Origin: a virus
Strand: one strand, 5' to 3'
Length of the DNA: 54,004 bases
Virus record (IMG/VR): IMGVR_UViG_3300046506_000272
Span: 1 to 54,004 of that record
The position numbers and the translations under genes were made by a program. Shown one piece after another: positions 15,300 to 24,319 of the stretch (its first letter is position 1; every line of letters starts with the position of its first letter). A model generated the notes under the pieces. The model had not been told where the DNA came from. It did no database searches and worked only from the letters and a program-made list of their open reading frames with translations.

Positions 15300-15938
15300 A
15301 TGACCGCGACCGCCGTTGCCCGCCGCACCGTGTGCAAGCAGTGCGCTGGCCCGATGCCCCTGATGGCGCGGTCCGATGCGCGCTACTGCGGCGCGACCTG
15401 CAGAAAGCGGGCGAGCCGGTCGCGAATCACTGCCCGGCAGGAGCAGTTGGCGGCAGAGCGGCAGTCCCGCATCCCGTCGGAGTTGACTTCGCGCCCTCGC
15501 TGGGTGCGGCACAAGGACAAGGTCCCAATGCGCACCGACGGCCGCTTCGCCTCGGTCAAGGACCCGTCGTCGTGGTCCGACTACGCCACGGCCGCCGCCT
15601 CGAAGACCGGCGACGGAGTCGGCTTCGTGCTCACGGCTGGCGACGGCATCGTGGTCGTCGACCTGGACCACGCGGTCGAGGCAGGCCGGGTGTTGCCGTG
15701 GGCGCAGGGGATCGTGGACCAGTTGCCGCCGACGTACATGGAGCGCGGCCGGTCCGGTACCGGCCTGCACCTGTGGTTCCGTGGCGCGGTCTCGGCTGGT
15801 CGGCGTATCCGCAAGGGGGAGTTGGCGGTCGAGGTGTACTCGGATCGCCGCTACATCATCGTTGGCGACCGGGTTCCGGGTACGCCGCTCAGTCTTGCCG
15901 AGCTGCCTGACGCAGCCGGTTTGGTTGCCTCGCTCTGA
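15300..15938 (+). CDS. Prim-pol-like (AEP) domain protein with zinc finger
   Basis: The 212-aa protein starts with a zinc-finger segment (CKQCAGPM, YCGATCRKR, residues 12-36). Residues 68-205 look like the bifunctional primase/polymerase fold: VVVDLDH supplies an acidic pair, GTGLHLWFRG the central His, and AVEVYSDRRYIIV a further acidic residue. No helicase domain is attached, so it is much shorter than plasmid prim-pol/helicase proteins. It is encoded just ahead of the terminase in several actinophages; its role there is unclear. Confidence 0.75.
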   Translation: MTATAVARRTVCKQCAGPMPLMARSDARYCGATCRKRASRSRITARQEQLAAERQSRIPSELTSRPRWVRHKDKVPMRTDGRFASVKDPSSWSDYATAAASKTGDGVGFVLTAGDGIVVVDLDHAVEAGRVLPWAQGIVDQLPPTYMERGRSGTGLHLWFRGAVSAGRRIRKGELAVEVYSDRRYIIVGDRVPGTPLSLAELPDAAGLVASL

Positions 15939-15965
15939 CGCCCCGGCGGCGTCCCTTGCGGGGCG
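15939..15965 (+). terminator. Hairpin after the prim-pol-like gene
   Basis: A 7-bp perfect stem CGCCCCG/CGGGGCG with a 13-base loop begins at the base after the stop and is followed by CTGTCATTT. It separates the leaderless prim-pol transcript from the terminase operon, which starts 58 bases later. Confidence 0.5.
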
Positions 15966-16022
15966 CTGTCATTTCCAGCCCTTTGCGCGCCCTGGTGGCG
16001 TGCTCTGACCCTGGAGGTCGTC

Positions 16023-16463
16023 ATGGGCGCTCGTGGACCTATCGGTAAGCGCTCCGAGGAGCGCATGGGCCATCGCTCGAAGGAAGAGAAGGACTCGGTC
16101 ACGAAGGCCCCGTCGGGGCCGCCTCTCGATCTGCCGGATCTGCCGGATGCTGATCCGCTGTGGCATCCAATTGCCGTGGACTGGTACCTGTCGCTGCGTG
16201 AGTCGGGGCAGGCGGTGTTCTATCAGCCGTCGGACTGGGCGGTCGCCCGGTACGCCGCGGATCTGATGTCGAAGGTGCTCCTGTCGGAGCGGGGGCCGAA
16301 CGGGCAGCTGGTGGCGGCTCTGAACTCGGTGATGTCGTCGCTGCTGACGACGGAGGGCGACCGGCGCCGGGCCCGCATGGAGCTGGAGCGGAAGCCTGCG
16401 GGGAAGCAGACACCGGCTTCGGTGACAGCAATCGCCGACTACCGCTCTTCGATCGGTGGCTGA
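16023..16463 (+). CDS. terS: Terminase small subunit
   Basis: The 146-aa protein begins GARGPIGKRSEERMGHR, a start typical of actinophage small terminases, followed by a Pro/Asp linker (LPDLPDADPLWHP) and a helical core (WYLSLRESGQAVFYQPSDWAVARYAADLM). It recognises phage DNA and hands it to the large subunit. CTGGAGG precedes the ATG. Its end overlaps the large subunit gene by eight bases. Confidence 0.85.
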   Translation: MGARGPIGKRSEERMGHRSKEEKDSVTKAPSGPPLDLPDLPDADPLWHPIAVDWYLSLRESGQAVFYQPSDWAVARYAADLMSKVLLSERGPNGQLVAALNSVMSSLLTTEGDRRRARMELERKPAGKQTPASVTAIADYRSSIGG

Positions 16464-18198
16464 CGACGAGGTCCCCAACGTCGTCGAGCCTTTCACGCTT
16501 GGCCCGACGTGGAAGCGCGGCCCGGACGGCAAGTTCGTGCTACCCGAGTACACGCTGGGCTGGCATGCCCTGGCATGGACGGCGACCTACCTGCAGCACT
16601 ACGCCGGGAAGCCGTGGCGGTACACGGCCGAGCAGGCCCGGCTGACCCTGTGGTGGTACGCCATGGATCCGGTGACGAACCGGTTCCTGTGGCGGGACGG
16701 GGTCGTGCAGAGGCTGAAGGGTTGGGGCAAGGACCCGGTCGTCGGGTCGTGGGGCGCCTTCGAATTCGTGGGGCCGTGCCGGTTCGCTGGGATCGCGGAC
16801 GAGGGCAATGAGTGGGATGTCCCGCCCGGCCAGCCGTTGGGGCAGCAGCACCCGGCAGCATGGGTGCAGATGGCGGCGGTGTCGCAGGACCAGACCCGCA
16901 ACACGATGACTCTTTTCCCGGGGCTGTTCACGAAGCGCGCTCTGCATGAGTACCGGATCGACCTCGGCAAGGAGATCATCTATGCCGACAAGGGGCGGGC
17001 CCGCATCGAGGCCGTGACCTCGTCGCCGCGCGCTCTCGAAGGCGGGCGGCCGACGGCCACCTACCCCAACGAGACCCATCACTGGGTGGAGTCGAACTCG
17101 GGCCACGATATGGCGGCCGTCATCGAGCGCAACGCGACGAAGTCCGCAGACGGCGCGAGCCGCACCCTAGCCATCACGAATGCATTCGAGCCTGGCGAGG
17201 ACTCGGTGGCAGAGCGCACCCGGGATGCATACGAGGCCGCGGAGGCCGGTCGTGCCGCCGACACGGGCTTGTTCTACGACACCCTGGAGGCTCCGCCTGA
17301 GGCGAAGCTGACCGAGGCGTGGATCGAGCCGACGCTGCGGGCTGTGCGCGGGGATTCGACGTGGCTGGACATCGGTCGGTTGAAGGCGTCGATCCTGGAC
17401 GTCCGTAACCCGCCGTCCCGGTCGCGTCGGTTCTGGTACAACCAGATCGCCGCAGCTGAGGACGCGTGGATGGCCCGCTACGAGTGGGATGCCTGCAAGC
17501 GCGAGGATCTGGCGCTCGCCGATGGCGACGAGGTCGTCCTCTTCTTTGACGGATCCAAGTCGGACGATGCGACGGGCCTGGCAGCCTGCCGCATGTCGGA
17601 CGGATTGGTGTCCGCGCTCGGTGTATGGCAGAAGCCGGCGAACTGGCCGGCGCCGAACACTCCGGGCTTCGTGCCCTACCGGGTGCCGCGTGACGAGGTC
17701 CATGGCGTCGTCGAGAACGCGTTCGGTCGGTTCAAGGTGCTGGCGTTCTTCGCCGACCCGGGCTCCGGTCAGGACGATGACGACGGCGAGATGTACTGGG
17801 ACACCTACATCGACACGTGGGGTCAGACGTGGGGTCCCAAGCTGGCGCTGCGTTCCGTCCTGTCGGGTCCGAAGGCCCATGCAGTCCGGTGGGACATGCG
17901 TGACACCCGTAACCAGGAGACGTTCACGGAGGCCGTGAAGCGGACCCACGCGGACGTGCTGGAGCGGACGCTCATCCACGATGGCCACAAGGTGCTTCGC
18001 ACCCATGTGATCAACGCTCGGCGGCGCACGAACCGTTGGGGCATCACGATCGGCAAGGAGCACCGTGAGTCTGCACGGAAAATCGACTTGGCGGTGTGCA
18101 TGGTCGGGTCCCGAATGCTGCGCCGCATGATCCTCAACTCACCGAAGCGGGCCAAGAAGAGGACGCCGGGCAAGGGACGGGTGGTGGTGCTGCGGTGA
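16456..18198 (+). CDS. terL: Terminase large subunit
   Basis: The 580-aa protein starts at a GTG overlapping terS. The ATPase motif is KGWGKD (88-93), the deviant Walker A seen in this terminase family. The Walker B-type region includes NETHHW (205-210). The nuclease domain opens with FFDGSKSDDATGL, with Asp365 as a likely metal ligand, and continues to a C-terminal helix ending in a basic tail. It pumps DNA into the prohead and cuts it. Length is normal for the family. Confidence 0.93.
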   Translation: MADDEVPNVVEPFTLGPTWKRGPDGKFVLPEYTLGWHALAWTATYLQHYAGKPWRYTAEQARLTLWWYAMDPVTNRFLWRDGVVQRLKGWGKDPVVGSWGAFEFVGPCRFAGIADEGNEWDVPPGQPLGQQHPAAWVQMAAVSQDQTRNTMTLFPGLFTKRALHEYRIDLGKEIIYADKGRARIEAVTSSPRALEGGRPTATYPNETHHWVESNSGHDMAAVIERNATKSADGASRTLAITNAFEPGEDSVAERTRDAYEAAEAGRAADTGLFYDTLEAPPEAKLTEAWIEPTLRAVRGDSTWLDIGRLKASILDVRNPPSRSRRFWYNQIAAAEDAWMARYEWDACKREDLALADGDEVVLFFDGSKSDDATGLAACRMSDGLVSALGVWQKPANWPAPNTPGFVPYRVPRDEVHGVVENAFGRFKVLAFFADPGSGQDDDDGEMYWDTYIDTWGQTWGPKLALRSVLSGPKAHAVRWDMRDTRNQETFTEAVKRTHADVLERTLIHDGHKVLRTHVINARRRTNRWGITIGKEHRESARKIDLAVCMVGSRMLRRMILNSPKRAKKRTPGKGRVVVLR

Positions 18199-19661
18199 CT
18201 ATCTCCATTCCTGAACTGCCGCTGCTGAACCTGTCGGATGACGAGCTCGCCCTGATCAGCATGTTGCGCGCCGATCTACTGTCGGGCCGCTGGCACCTGC
18301 AGCTCCGTGACGCCTACTTCAACGGCGAGCAGCTGGTCCGCGACCTCGGCATCTCGATTCCGCCGCAGCTCAAGGGCCTGCACACGGTGATCGGGTGGCC
18401 GCGGGTCGGCGTCGAGAGCCTGGAGGAACGCCTCGATTTGGAGGCATTCCGTTGGGCCGACGGATCCGACTCGTCTGATCTTGCGGAGATCGCCGAGGCC
18501 AACGACCTCTTTGACGAGTCGAGCCTGGCCCACCTGGATTCCCTGATCTACGGCCGTGAGTATCTGGCGGTCGGCTCGGGGGACTGCGGCGGTGATGACT
18601 GCCCGCCGCTGATCACGGTGGAGTCGCCGCTCGACATGACCATGCTGTGGGACGCCCGGATCCGTATGGGGACCGCGGCGCTGCGAGAGTGCCAGGCCAG
18701 CTCGTATCTGGAGTCGGGCCCCGAGGAGCGGATGCTGGTCCTGTATCTGCCGGATCAGACCGTGACCTGTCTGCCGTCGGAGTCGGGTGGCTGGGAGGTT
18801 ATCGACCGCGACATGCACGGCCTGGGCGTTGTGCCGGTGGTGCGGCTGGCGAACCGTCAGCGGACCGCGGACCGGGTCGGCAAGTCGGAGATCACCCCCG
18901 ACGTCATGTCGATCACGGATGCCGCCTGCCGGCGCCTGATGGGCATCGAGGTGGCCAGCGAGTTCTTCGGCGCCCCTCAGCGGTACATCCTGGGGGCGTC
19001 AGAGTCCGCCTTCCAGGATGCGGAGGGCAACGCCAAGAGCGCCTGGGAGACGTACATCGGCCGGGTGCTGGCGCTGGAGCGGGACGAGGACGGCAACGTT
19101 CCGGACGTCGGCCAGTTCGCTGCGCACGATCCGTCCGGCCAGACGAAAATCATCGACCTGTATGCGCGGATCATGTCCAGCCAGTTCGGTCTGCCGCCGC
19201 ACATGCTCGGCTACACCACCGACAACCCGGCCTCTGCGGATGCGATCCGGTCCACCGAGGCGAAGCTGGTGAAGCGGTCCGAACGCCGGATCCGCCGGTT
19301 CGGGTCCGCCTGGCAGCAGGCCATGCGGCTAGCCCTCTGGGTGCGGGACGGGACGCCGCCAGACAAGGCGCGCCGTATCGAAACGGTGTGGCGGAACCCG
19401 GCGACACCGACCGTGGCAGCCCAGGCGGACGCCACGGTCAAGCTCGTCCAGGCTGGCATCCTGCCTGCCGACTCCGACGTGACGCTCGAGATGGCTGGGC
19501 TGACGGAAGGCCAGCGGCAGCGGGTTCGTGCCGACCGTCGCCGGTCTGCTGGCCAGGCCGGAAGTAGTTCTCTGATGGACCGGCTCGCCGAGCTCGGCGC
19601 CGGCGCTGCGACTCCGGCCGTGACTTCGTCGGGGGCCGACCTTGGCATCAACAACCTCTGA
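18195..19661 (+). CDS. Portal protein
   Basis: GTG 18195 overlaps the terL stop and gives a 488-aa product of the SPP1 gp6-like class. Typical features are an N-terminal helical region, the YFNGEQ segment, ASEFFGAPQRYILG near residue 260, and the HMLGYTTDNPASADAIRSTEAKLVKRSERR helix block near residue 350, written here only as its key part TDNPASADAIR. It forms the dodecameric ring at the packaging vertex. Position after terL confirms it. Confidence 0.9.
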   Translation: MTISIPELPLLNLSDDELALISMLRADLLSGRWHLQLRDAYFNGEQLVRDLGISIPPQLKGLHTVIGWPRVGVESLEERLDLEAFRWADGSDSSDLAEIAEANDLFDESSLAHLDSLIYGREYLAVGSGDCGGDDCPPLITVESPLDMTMLWDARIRMGTAALRECQASSYLESGPEERMLVLYLPDQTVTCLPSESGGWEVIDRDMHGLGVVPVVRLANRQRTADRVGKSEITPDVMSITDAACRRLMGIEVASEFFGAPQRYILGASESAFQDAEGNAKSAWETYIGRVLALERDEDGNVPDVGQFAAHDPSGQTKIIDLYARIMSSQFGLPPHMLGYTTDNPASADAIRSTEAKLVKRSERRIRRFGSAWQQAMRLALWVRDGTPPDKARRIETVWRNPATPTVAAQADATVKLVQAGILPADSDVTLEMAGLTEGQRQRVRADRRRSAGQAGSSSLMDRLAELGAGAATPAVTSSGADLGINNL

Positions 19662-20433
19662 CGGCTCCGCCTCTGCCGGCAGGTGGCGCGCAGCCCAGCG
19701 TGGGCTGACGCGGCTACTGCTGCGGGATCTGCTGACGCTGCGCAGGCTCATCAATCCGAACCGGCTGCAGGCGACGGTGCCGCCGTGGGTCGATGCGGTG
19801 ACGGAGGTCGTGACCCGCTACTCGGAGACGTCAGCGACGCTGGCCGCGGACTTCTACGACGGAGAGCGCGAGGCGGCCGGAGTTCCGGGCTCATTCACTG
19901 TGCCGCTGGCGGACGCGCCGCCGGACGAGCAGGTGGACGCCTCGATGCGGTGGGCGACGAAGGACCTATGGCCTCGCGACGAAGCTGTCGCCACGGTTGC
20001 CCAACAGGAGCCGCTGGACGTGCGGCTGGAAGCGGCAATGGCCAAGGCCGACGGTGCGGCGCAGAAGCTTGTCGCTGACCGGGGCCGGGCCACGCTGCGG
20101 CAGGCCGTGAAGGCGGACCCGCAGGCCGTTGCGTATGCGCGGGCTGCAGCCTTGGGCGCCTGTGCTTTCTGTCGATTGATGGCATCCCGCGGGGCCGTTT
20201 ATGCAACCGCTGAATCTGCGGGCCGGGACGCCAATGCACTGTTCACTGGCGACGCGTCCGTCGTGAAGTTCCACAACGACTGCCACTGCGCGATCGTCCC
20301 GGTCTTCCGTGGGCAGCGCTTCGAGCTTTCCCCTCACGCCCAGGAGTGGGACCGCCTGTACCGCGAGTACGCGCAGGGCCATCCGGGCGATCAGCTCCGC
20401 CTGTTCAGGCGGGCCATAGCCGAGCACGGCTGA
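19642..20433 (+). CDS. MuF-like minor capsid protein
   Basis: The 263-aa protein follows the portal and overlaps its end by 20 bases, starting at TTG 19642. An N-terminal helical half (LLLRDLLTLRRLINPNRL) is followed by a cysteine/histidine core, ACAFCRLMASRG and FHNDCHCAIVPVF, the signature of head-morphogenesis proteins encoded after portal genes. It is likely a minor head component injected or bound near the portal. Confidence 0.85.
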   Translation: MASTTSDGSASAGRWRAAQRGLTRLLLRDLLTLRRLINPNRLQATVPPWVDAVTEVVTRYSETSATLAADFYDGEREAAGVPGSFTVPLADAPPDEQVDASMRWATKDLWPRDEAVATVAQQEPLDVRLEAAMAKADGAAQKLVADRGRATLRQAVKADPQAVAYARAAALGACAFCRLMASRGAVYATAESAGRDANALFTGDASVVKFHNDCHCAIVPVFRGQRFELSPHAQEWDRLYREYAQGHPGDQLRLFRRAIAEHG

Positions 20434-20457
20434 CAGCCGTACTCACCCGTTCAACGA

Positions 20458-20486
20458 GGTTGCCCTGGTGGCGGCCTTTCTCATTT
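20458..20486 (+). terminator. Hairpin with TTTCTCATTT between MuF and scaffold genes
   Basis: GGTTGCC and GGCGGCC form a 7-bp stem with two G-U pairs and a 5-base loop, followed by TTTCTCATTT. It lies inside a late operon, so it may only attenuate or set the scaffold and capsid mRNA boundary. It is one of several like elements in the window. Confidence 0.5.
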
Positions 20487-20513
20487 CCACAGCCCCTGGA
20501 GGGCCGATCCGTC

Positions 20514-21164
20514 ATGCCCGAAGAGAACGAGCAGAGCACCGAGCAGGTCGACAGCGGCACCGAGGAGACCGTCGAGGAGACGGCGACCGAGGAGAGCGGC
20601 ACCGAGTCCACGGACGATGCCCAGGAGGCGGAGACCGAGGCCGAGGAGAAGCCGTTCGACCGGAAGCAGGCCGAGGCGAAGATCCGGAAGGCGAACTCGG
20701 AGGCCGCGAACCTCCGCAAGCGCCTGAAGGAGCAGGAGCCTCAGCTCGCCGAGCTGCAGCGCATCAAGGACTCCGAGAAGTCGGAGTCCGAGCGCCTCAA
20801 CGACCAGCTGGCGGCGGCCCAGGAGCAGATCACTGCGACGCGCAAGCGGCTGGTGACGGCGCGCGTGCAGGCGATCGCCGGGGCTTCCGTCGAAGACCGG
20901 GCGGCGTTCGCCGACCCGGAGGACGCGGTCGGAGCTCTGGATCTCGGCTCGTACATCGACTCTGACGGCGACATCGACGAGGCGGCTATCGAGGCCGACC
21001 TCCAGGCGCTTTTGGAGCGCAAGCCGCACTGGGCGCGAGTCCAGCCCCCGGAGGGCCCGCGGCGCCCCGCACCGGACCGCACTCAGGCGTCCGGCGCCAA
21101 CAAGCAACGGTCCCTCACACCCGCGGACGAGTTCGCCGGGTGGATGAAGTCGCAGCTCAAGTAG
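20514..21164 (+). CDS. Capsid scaffolding protein
   Basis: The 216-aa protein starts at ATG 20514 after CTGGAGG. Residues 1-48 are a strongly acidic tail (Glu, Thr, Ser, Asp). Residues 50-120 form a charged coiled coil (KQAEAKIRKANSEAANLRKR onward). The C-terminus ADEFAGWMKSQLK is the usual capsid-contact helix. It sits directly before the major capsid gene. No separate protease gene is present. Confidence 0.85.
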   Translation: MPEENEQSTEQVDSGTEETVEETATEESGTESTDDAQEAETEAEEKPFDRKQAEAKIRKANSEAANLRKRLKEQEPQLAELQRIKDSEKSESERLNDQLAAAQEQITATRKRLVTARVQAIAGASVEDRAAFADPEDAVGALDLGSYIDSDGDIDEAAIEADLQALLERKPHWARVQPPEGPRRPAPDRTQASGANKQRSLTPADEFAGWMKSQLK

Positions 21165-21182
21165 CTGCGGAAAGAAGGAATC

Positions 21183-22139
21183 ATGGTGGCTACGGCCCCC
21201 CTCAAGCTCTCCGATGTCAATGCGGCACTACTGCCGCGGACCATCACGGCACCCATCTTCGAGAAGAGCGTCGAGCAGTCCGCGGTGATGGCGCTCGCCC
21301 GCCCGGCTCCGCTGGCGATCGACGCGACCACGTCGGTGCCGATCCCGATGGACGTTCCGACCGCGGACTGGGTCGGCCAGGCGGCGAAGAAGCCCCTGTC
21401 TACCAGCAGCGTCGGCATCAAGCAGATGACCGCCAAGAAGCTGGCCGTACTCATCCCGGTCGCCGAAGAGGTCGCGATGACCAACGCGGGCGGCCTGTAC
21501 GAGCAGCTGCAGCGCGACCTGCCCACCGCGTTCGCGCGGGCCTTCGACCACGCCGCGATCCACGGCAAGACCATGAAGGGCGCCACCGGCCCCTTCACCG
21601 ACTACCTCGCCCTCACCAGCCACTCGGTGGCGCTGGGCACCGCGACGCAGTCCACCGGCGGAATCTGGAAGGACTTCGTCACCGGCATGGGCGAGGTCAT
21701 CGACGACGACTGGGACTACACCGGCACGATCGCCGACCACCGGCTGAAGCCGATGCTGCTGCTGGCGACGGACACCACGGGCCGCCCGATTCTGGTCGAC
21801 ACGACCACGCCGGGCACCAACATGGCGGCGGCCGGCACGTTGATCGGCGAGCCTCTCGCGTACTCGCGGTCGGTGTCGGGCAAGCAGCGCCGGCAGTCGA
21901 CGTCGTCGGACTCGGGCCTTCGGGCGATCGGCGGTGACTGGTCGCAGGCGGCTTACGGCGTCGGCATGGACATCACCGTGCGGATCTCCAAGGAGGCCAC
22001 CTACGTGGACGAGGACGGTGGCGTCCACTCGGCGTTCCAGGAGAACCTGGTGCTGATCCTGGCGGAGGCGTTCTACGGCTACGTGCAGGGTGACGCCGAC
22101 GCGTTCGTGAAGTACACCGGCACCCCCTCGGGGTCCTGA
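21183..22139 (+). CDS. Major capsid protein, HK97 fold
   Basis: The 318-aa protein follows the scaffold by 18 bases, with GGAAAGAAGG upstream of the ATG. It shows the HK97-type order: N-terminal helix (LPRTITAPIFEKSVEQSAVM), the IPVAEEVAMTNAG spine helix region near residue 95, and a C-terminal strand with AEAFYGYVQGDADAFVKY. No maturation protease or N-terminal delta domain is present, consistent with an independent scaffold. Its stop overlaps the glycosyltransferase start. Confidence 0.9.
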   Translation: MVATAPLKLSDVNAALLPRTITAPIFEKSVEQSAVMALARPAPLAIDATTSVPIPMDVPTADWVGQAAKKPLSTSSVGIKQMTAKKLAVLIPVAEEVAMTNAGGLYEQLQRDLPTAFARAFDHAAIHGKTMKGATGPFTDYLALTSHSVALGTATQSTGGIWKDFVTGMGEVIDDDWDYTGTIADHRLKPMLLLATDTTGRPILVDTTTPGTNMAAAGTLIGEPLAYSRSVSGKQRRQSTSSDSGLRAIGGDWSQAAYGVGMDITVRISKEATYVDEDGGVHSAFQENLVLILAEAFYGYVQGDADAFVKYTGTPSGS

Positions 22140-23173
22140 TGGTGAGGGCTGTCCCGGCTTCCGCGCCGGGCGGGGCAGCCAAGCCGCTGTCCATCGTCGC
22201 CCGCGTGCACGCGATGCCGCCGGAGCACAATGCGGGCGCCGAGCACATGCTGGTGTCGATGCTGCGGCCTCTGGTGGAGCGTGGGCACGACGTGTCCGTG
22301 TGGCTGTCCCGCTACGGCAAGGCCCACGAGATCTACGACTACCGGGGCATCAAGGTGGTGCCGCTGGAGGCCCGCCTGGACTTTCAGACGGCCGTCAAGC
22401 GGGCGCACGTCCTGCTCGCCCATCTGGAGACGGTGCCGTCGACGGCGTCGATGGCCCGTGGGTATGGCAAACCGCTGGTCGTGGTCTGCCACAACACGCA
22501 CCGGCCGACGTTCCGGGATGCTGCGGCGGGCGGGACCGCTCTGGCGGTCTACAACAGTCAGTGGATGCAGGTCGAGGCGGAGCTGTTCTTTGCCGAGTAT
22601 CCGAAGTCCATTCGGCCCGAGCAGTCGCTGATCGTGCGTCCGCCGGTGTTCGCCGACGAGTATGCGACGAAGCCCGGCAACGCGATCACGCTGGTCAACT
22701 GCAACCCGGAGAAGGGCGGCAAGGTCCTCGAGGCCCTGGCCCGCCGCATGCCGGACCAGCAGTTCCTTGCCGTGCAGGGCGCCTACGGTGAGCAGATCCT
22801 TCCCGACCTGCCCAACGTGGAGATCGTCGAGCACGTCCGCGGCGAGGAGATGCGGGAGAAGGTGTACGCCCGGACCCGCGTGCTGCTGATGCCGTCGTCC
22901 TACGAATCGTGGGGCCGGGCGGGCTGCGAGGCGCTCGCCTCTGGCATCCCTGTGGTCGCGCACCCCACGCCGGGGCTGTGCGAGTCGCTGGGCGAGGCCG
23001 GGATCTTCGTGGACCGCGCCGACGTGGACGGCTACGAGGCCGTGCTGCGGAAGCTGCGGACTGCGGCCGAGTACCGGCTGGCCAGCAAGCGGGCCAAGGC
23101 CCGTTCTGCCGAACTCGATCCTTCCGTCGATCTGGCTGCCTGGTGCAGCGCCGTCGAGGGCCTGGCCCGATAG
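22139..23173 (+). CDS. GT4-family glycosyltransferase coupled to the capsid gene
   Basis: The 344-aa protein is a GT-B enzyme. LVSMLRPLVERGHDVSVW lies in the N-terminal Rossmann domain, and the C-terminal domain has the family E-x7-E motif (Glu256 and Glu264 in YESWGRAGCEALASG) followed by IPVVAHPTPG. ATG 22139 overlaps the capsid TGA (TGATG), so it is translated with the capsid protein. It interrupts the usual capsid-to-connector order. Glycosylation of the capsid is the simplest reading. Confidence 0.88.
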   Translation: MVRAVPASAPGGAAKPLSIVARVHAMPPEHNAGAEHMLVSMLRPLVERGHDVSVWLSRYGKAHEIYDYRGIKVVPLEARLDFQTAVKRAHVLLAHLETVPSTASMARGYGKPLVVVCHNTHRPTFRDAAAGGTALAVYNSQWMQVEAELFFAEYPKSIRPEQSLIVRPPVFADEYATKPGNAITLVNCNPEKGGKVLEALARRMPDQQFLAVQGAYGEQILPDLPNVEIVEHVRGEEMREKVYARTRVLLMPSSYESWGRAGCEALASGIPVVAHPTPGLCESLGEAGIFVDRADVDGYEAVLRKLRTAAEYRLASKRAKARSAELDPSVDLAAWCSAVEGLAR

Positions 23174-23181
23174 GAGGCGTC

Positions 23182-23598
23182 GTGGCTTTCACTCCGCCCA
23201 CCGTTGAGCAACTCGGCCTGTTCCTGGGCTTGGACGAGATCGACGGCAACCGGGCAGACCTGCTGATCGCGTCGGCGATCTCGCTATGCCAGACGATCGT
23301 GAAGCCCCTCCCGGAGGGTGCGGAAGCCGTCGTCTTGTCGGTGGCGGGACGCGCCTACGTGAACCCGCAGCAGGTGTCCTACGAGACGATCGGCCCCATG
23401 TCGGTGCAGCGCCCGTCCGGCTCGGGCGGCCTGTACCTGACGAAGGCCGACAAGTCGGCGCTGAAGTCGCTGGCCGGCCGGGGTGGAGCGTTCACGGTCG
23501 ATCCGACACCGGACACTGCGGATCCGTCGCCGACGTGGCCCCTGGAGCCTGTCTCGGGCTGGGTCGAGGACTATGAGGCGGGCTGGGGGTACATCTGA
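23182..23598 (+). CDS. Head-tail connector (adaptor) protein
   Basis: GTG 23182 follows TAGGAGG and gives 138 residues: FTPPTVEQLGLFLGLDEIDGNRADLL at the start reads as the multi-helix gp15-like adaptor, here given by its core VEQLGLFLG. The middle (VVLSVAGRAYVNPQ) and the FTVDPTPDT tail match actinophage proteins in this slot. It would bind the portal ring. Confidence 0.75.
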   Translation: MAFTPPTVEQLGLFLGLDEIDGNRADLLIASAISLCQTIVKPLPEGAEAVVLSVAGRAYVNPQQVSYETIGPMSVQRPSGSGGLYLTKADKSALKSLAGRGGAFTVDPTPDTADPSPTWPLEPVSGWVEDYEAGWGYI

Positions 23599-23960
23599 TG
23601 CCCGCTCCCTACCCGTTCGGGGAGACGGTGCGGATCCTCCGTACTGGAGCCTCGCCGGGCCGGGATTCGCGCGGCCATCCGCTGCCTGGCCCGGACGAGT
23701 CCTTCGACGTGGACGGCTGCGTGGTGACGCCGCGCGCCGAGACTCCGCAGGTAGGTGGCCCCGAGCAGCAGGCGCGGGACACCGTCATCGTCGGTTGGAC
23801 CGTGTACGCCCCGGCCGGAAAACCGCTGCGGACCACGGACAAGGTTGTGATCCGGGGCGTGACCTGCGACATCACGGGCGAGCCCGGCGACTGGGGGCGT
23901 TCCCCGTTCACCGGCACGCGCGGTGTCATCCAGTTCGCTGCGGACCGAGTTACCGGCTGA
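23598..23960 (+). CDS. Head-tail connector (stopper) protein
   Basis: The 120-aa beta-rich protein overlaps the adaptor gene by one base. YPFGETVRILRTG, a DVDGCVVTPR strand, and DTVIVGWTVYAPAG are typical of gp16-like stoppers that close the portal channel. Gene order supports this. Confidence 0.75.
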   Translation: MPAPYPFGETVRILRTGASPGRDSRGHPLPGPDESFDVDGCVVTPRAETPQVGGPEQQARDTVIVGWTVYAPAGKPLRTTDKVVIRGVTCDITGEPGDWGRSPFTGTRGVIQFAADRVTG

Positions 23961-23989
23961 GTGAGGCCCGATCGAGGACTGGAGGGGCT

Positions 23990-24319
23990 ATGGCGGCACG
24001 GTTCAAACCGAATCGCAAAGGCATCGGCCAGATGCTGCGCATGCCGGGCATGCAGGCGGAGATGCTGCGCCGCGCCGAAGTCATCAAGGGCGTCGCGATA
24101 GCCCTGTCTCCGGTCGATGAGCGCAGTCCCCATCCGGGCCACTACAAGGCCTCGTGGGAGACGAGCAGCACGGCCCGCGGCGGGCGTCGCCGGGACCGGG
24201 CAGTCGCCTATGTGCGCAATACGTCCTACTACGCCCGCTGGGTCGAGTACGGCACCGAGAAGGTGCACGCCCACCACGTCCTGCTGCGGGCCGCGCAGAT
24301 GGGGGGCCGCAACCAGTGA
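23990..24319 (+). CDS. HK97 gp10-like neck protein
   Basis: The 109-aa protein starts at ATG 23990 after GGAGGGG. MLRRAEVIKGVAIALSP, the HPGHYKASWE strand and YYARWVEYGTEKVHAHHVLL are the standard features of gp10-like connector proteins. It overlaps the tail terminator gene by four bases. Confidence 0.8.
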   Translation: MAARFKPNRKGIGQMLRMPGMQAEMLRRAEVIKGVAIALSPVDERSPHPGHYKASWETSSTARGGRRRDRAVAYVRNTSYYARWVEYGTEKVHAHHVLLRAAQMGGRNQ

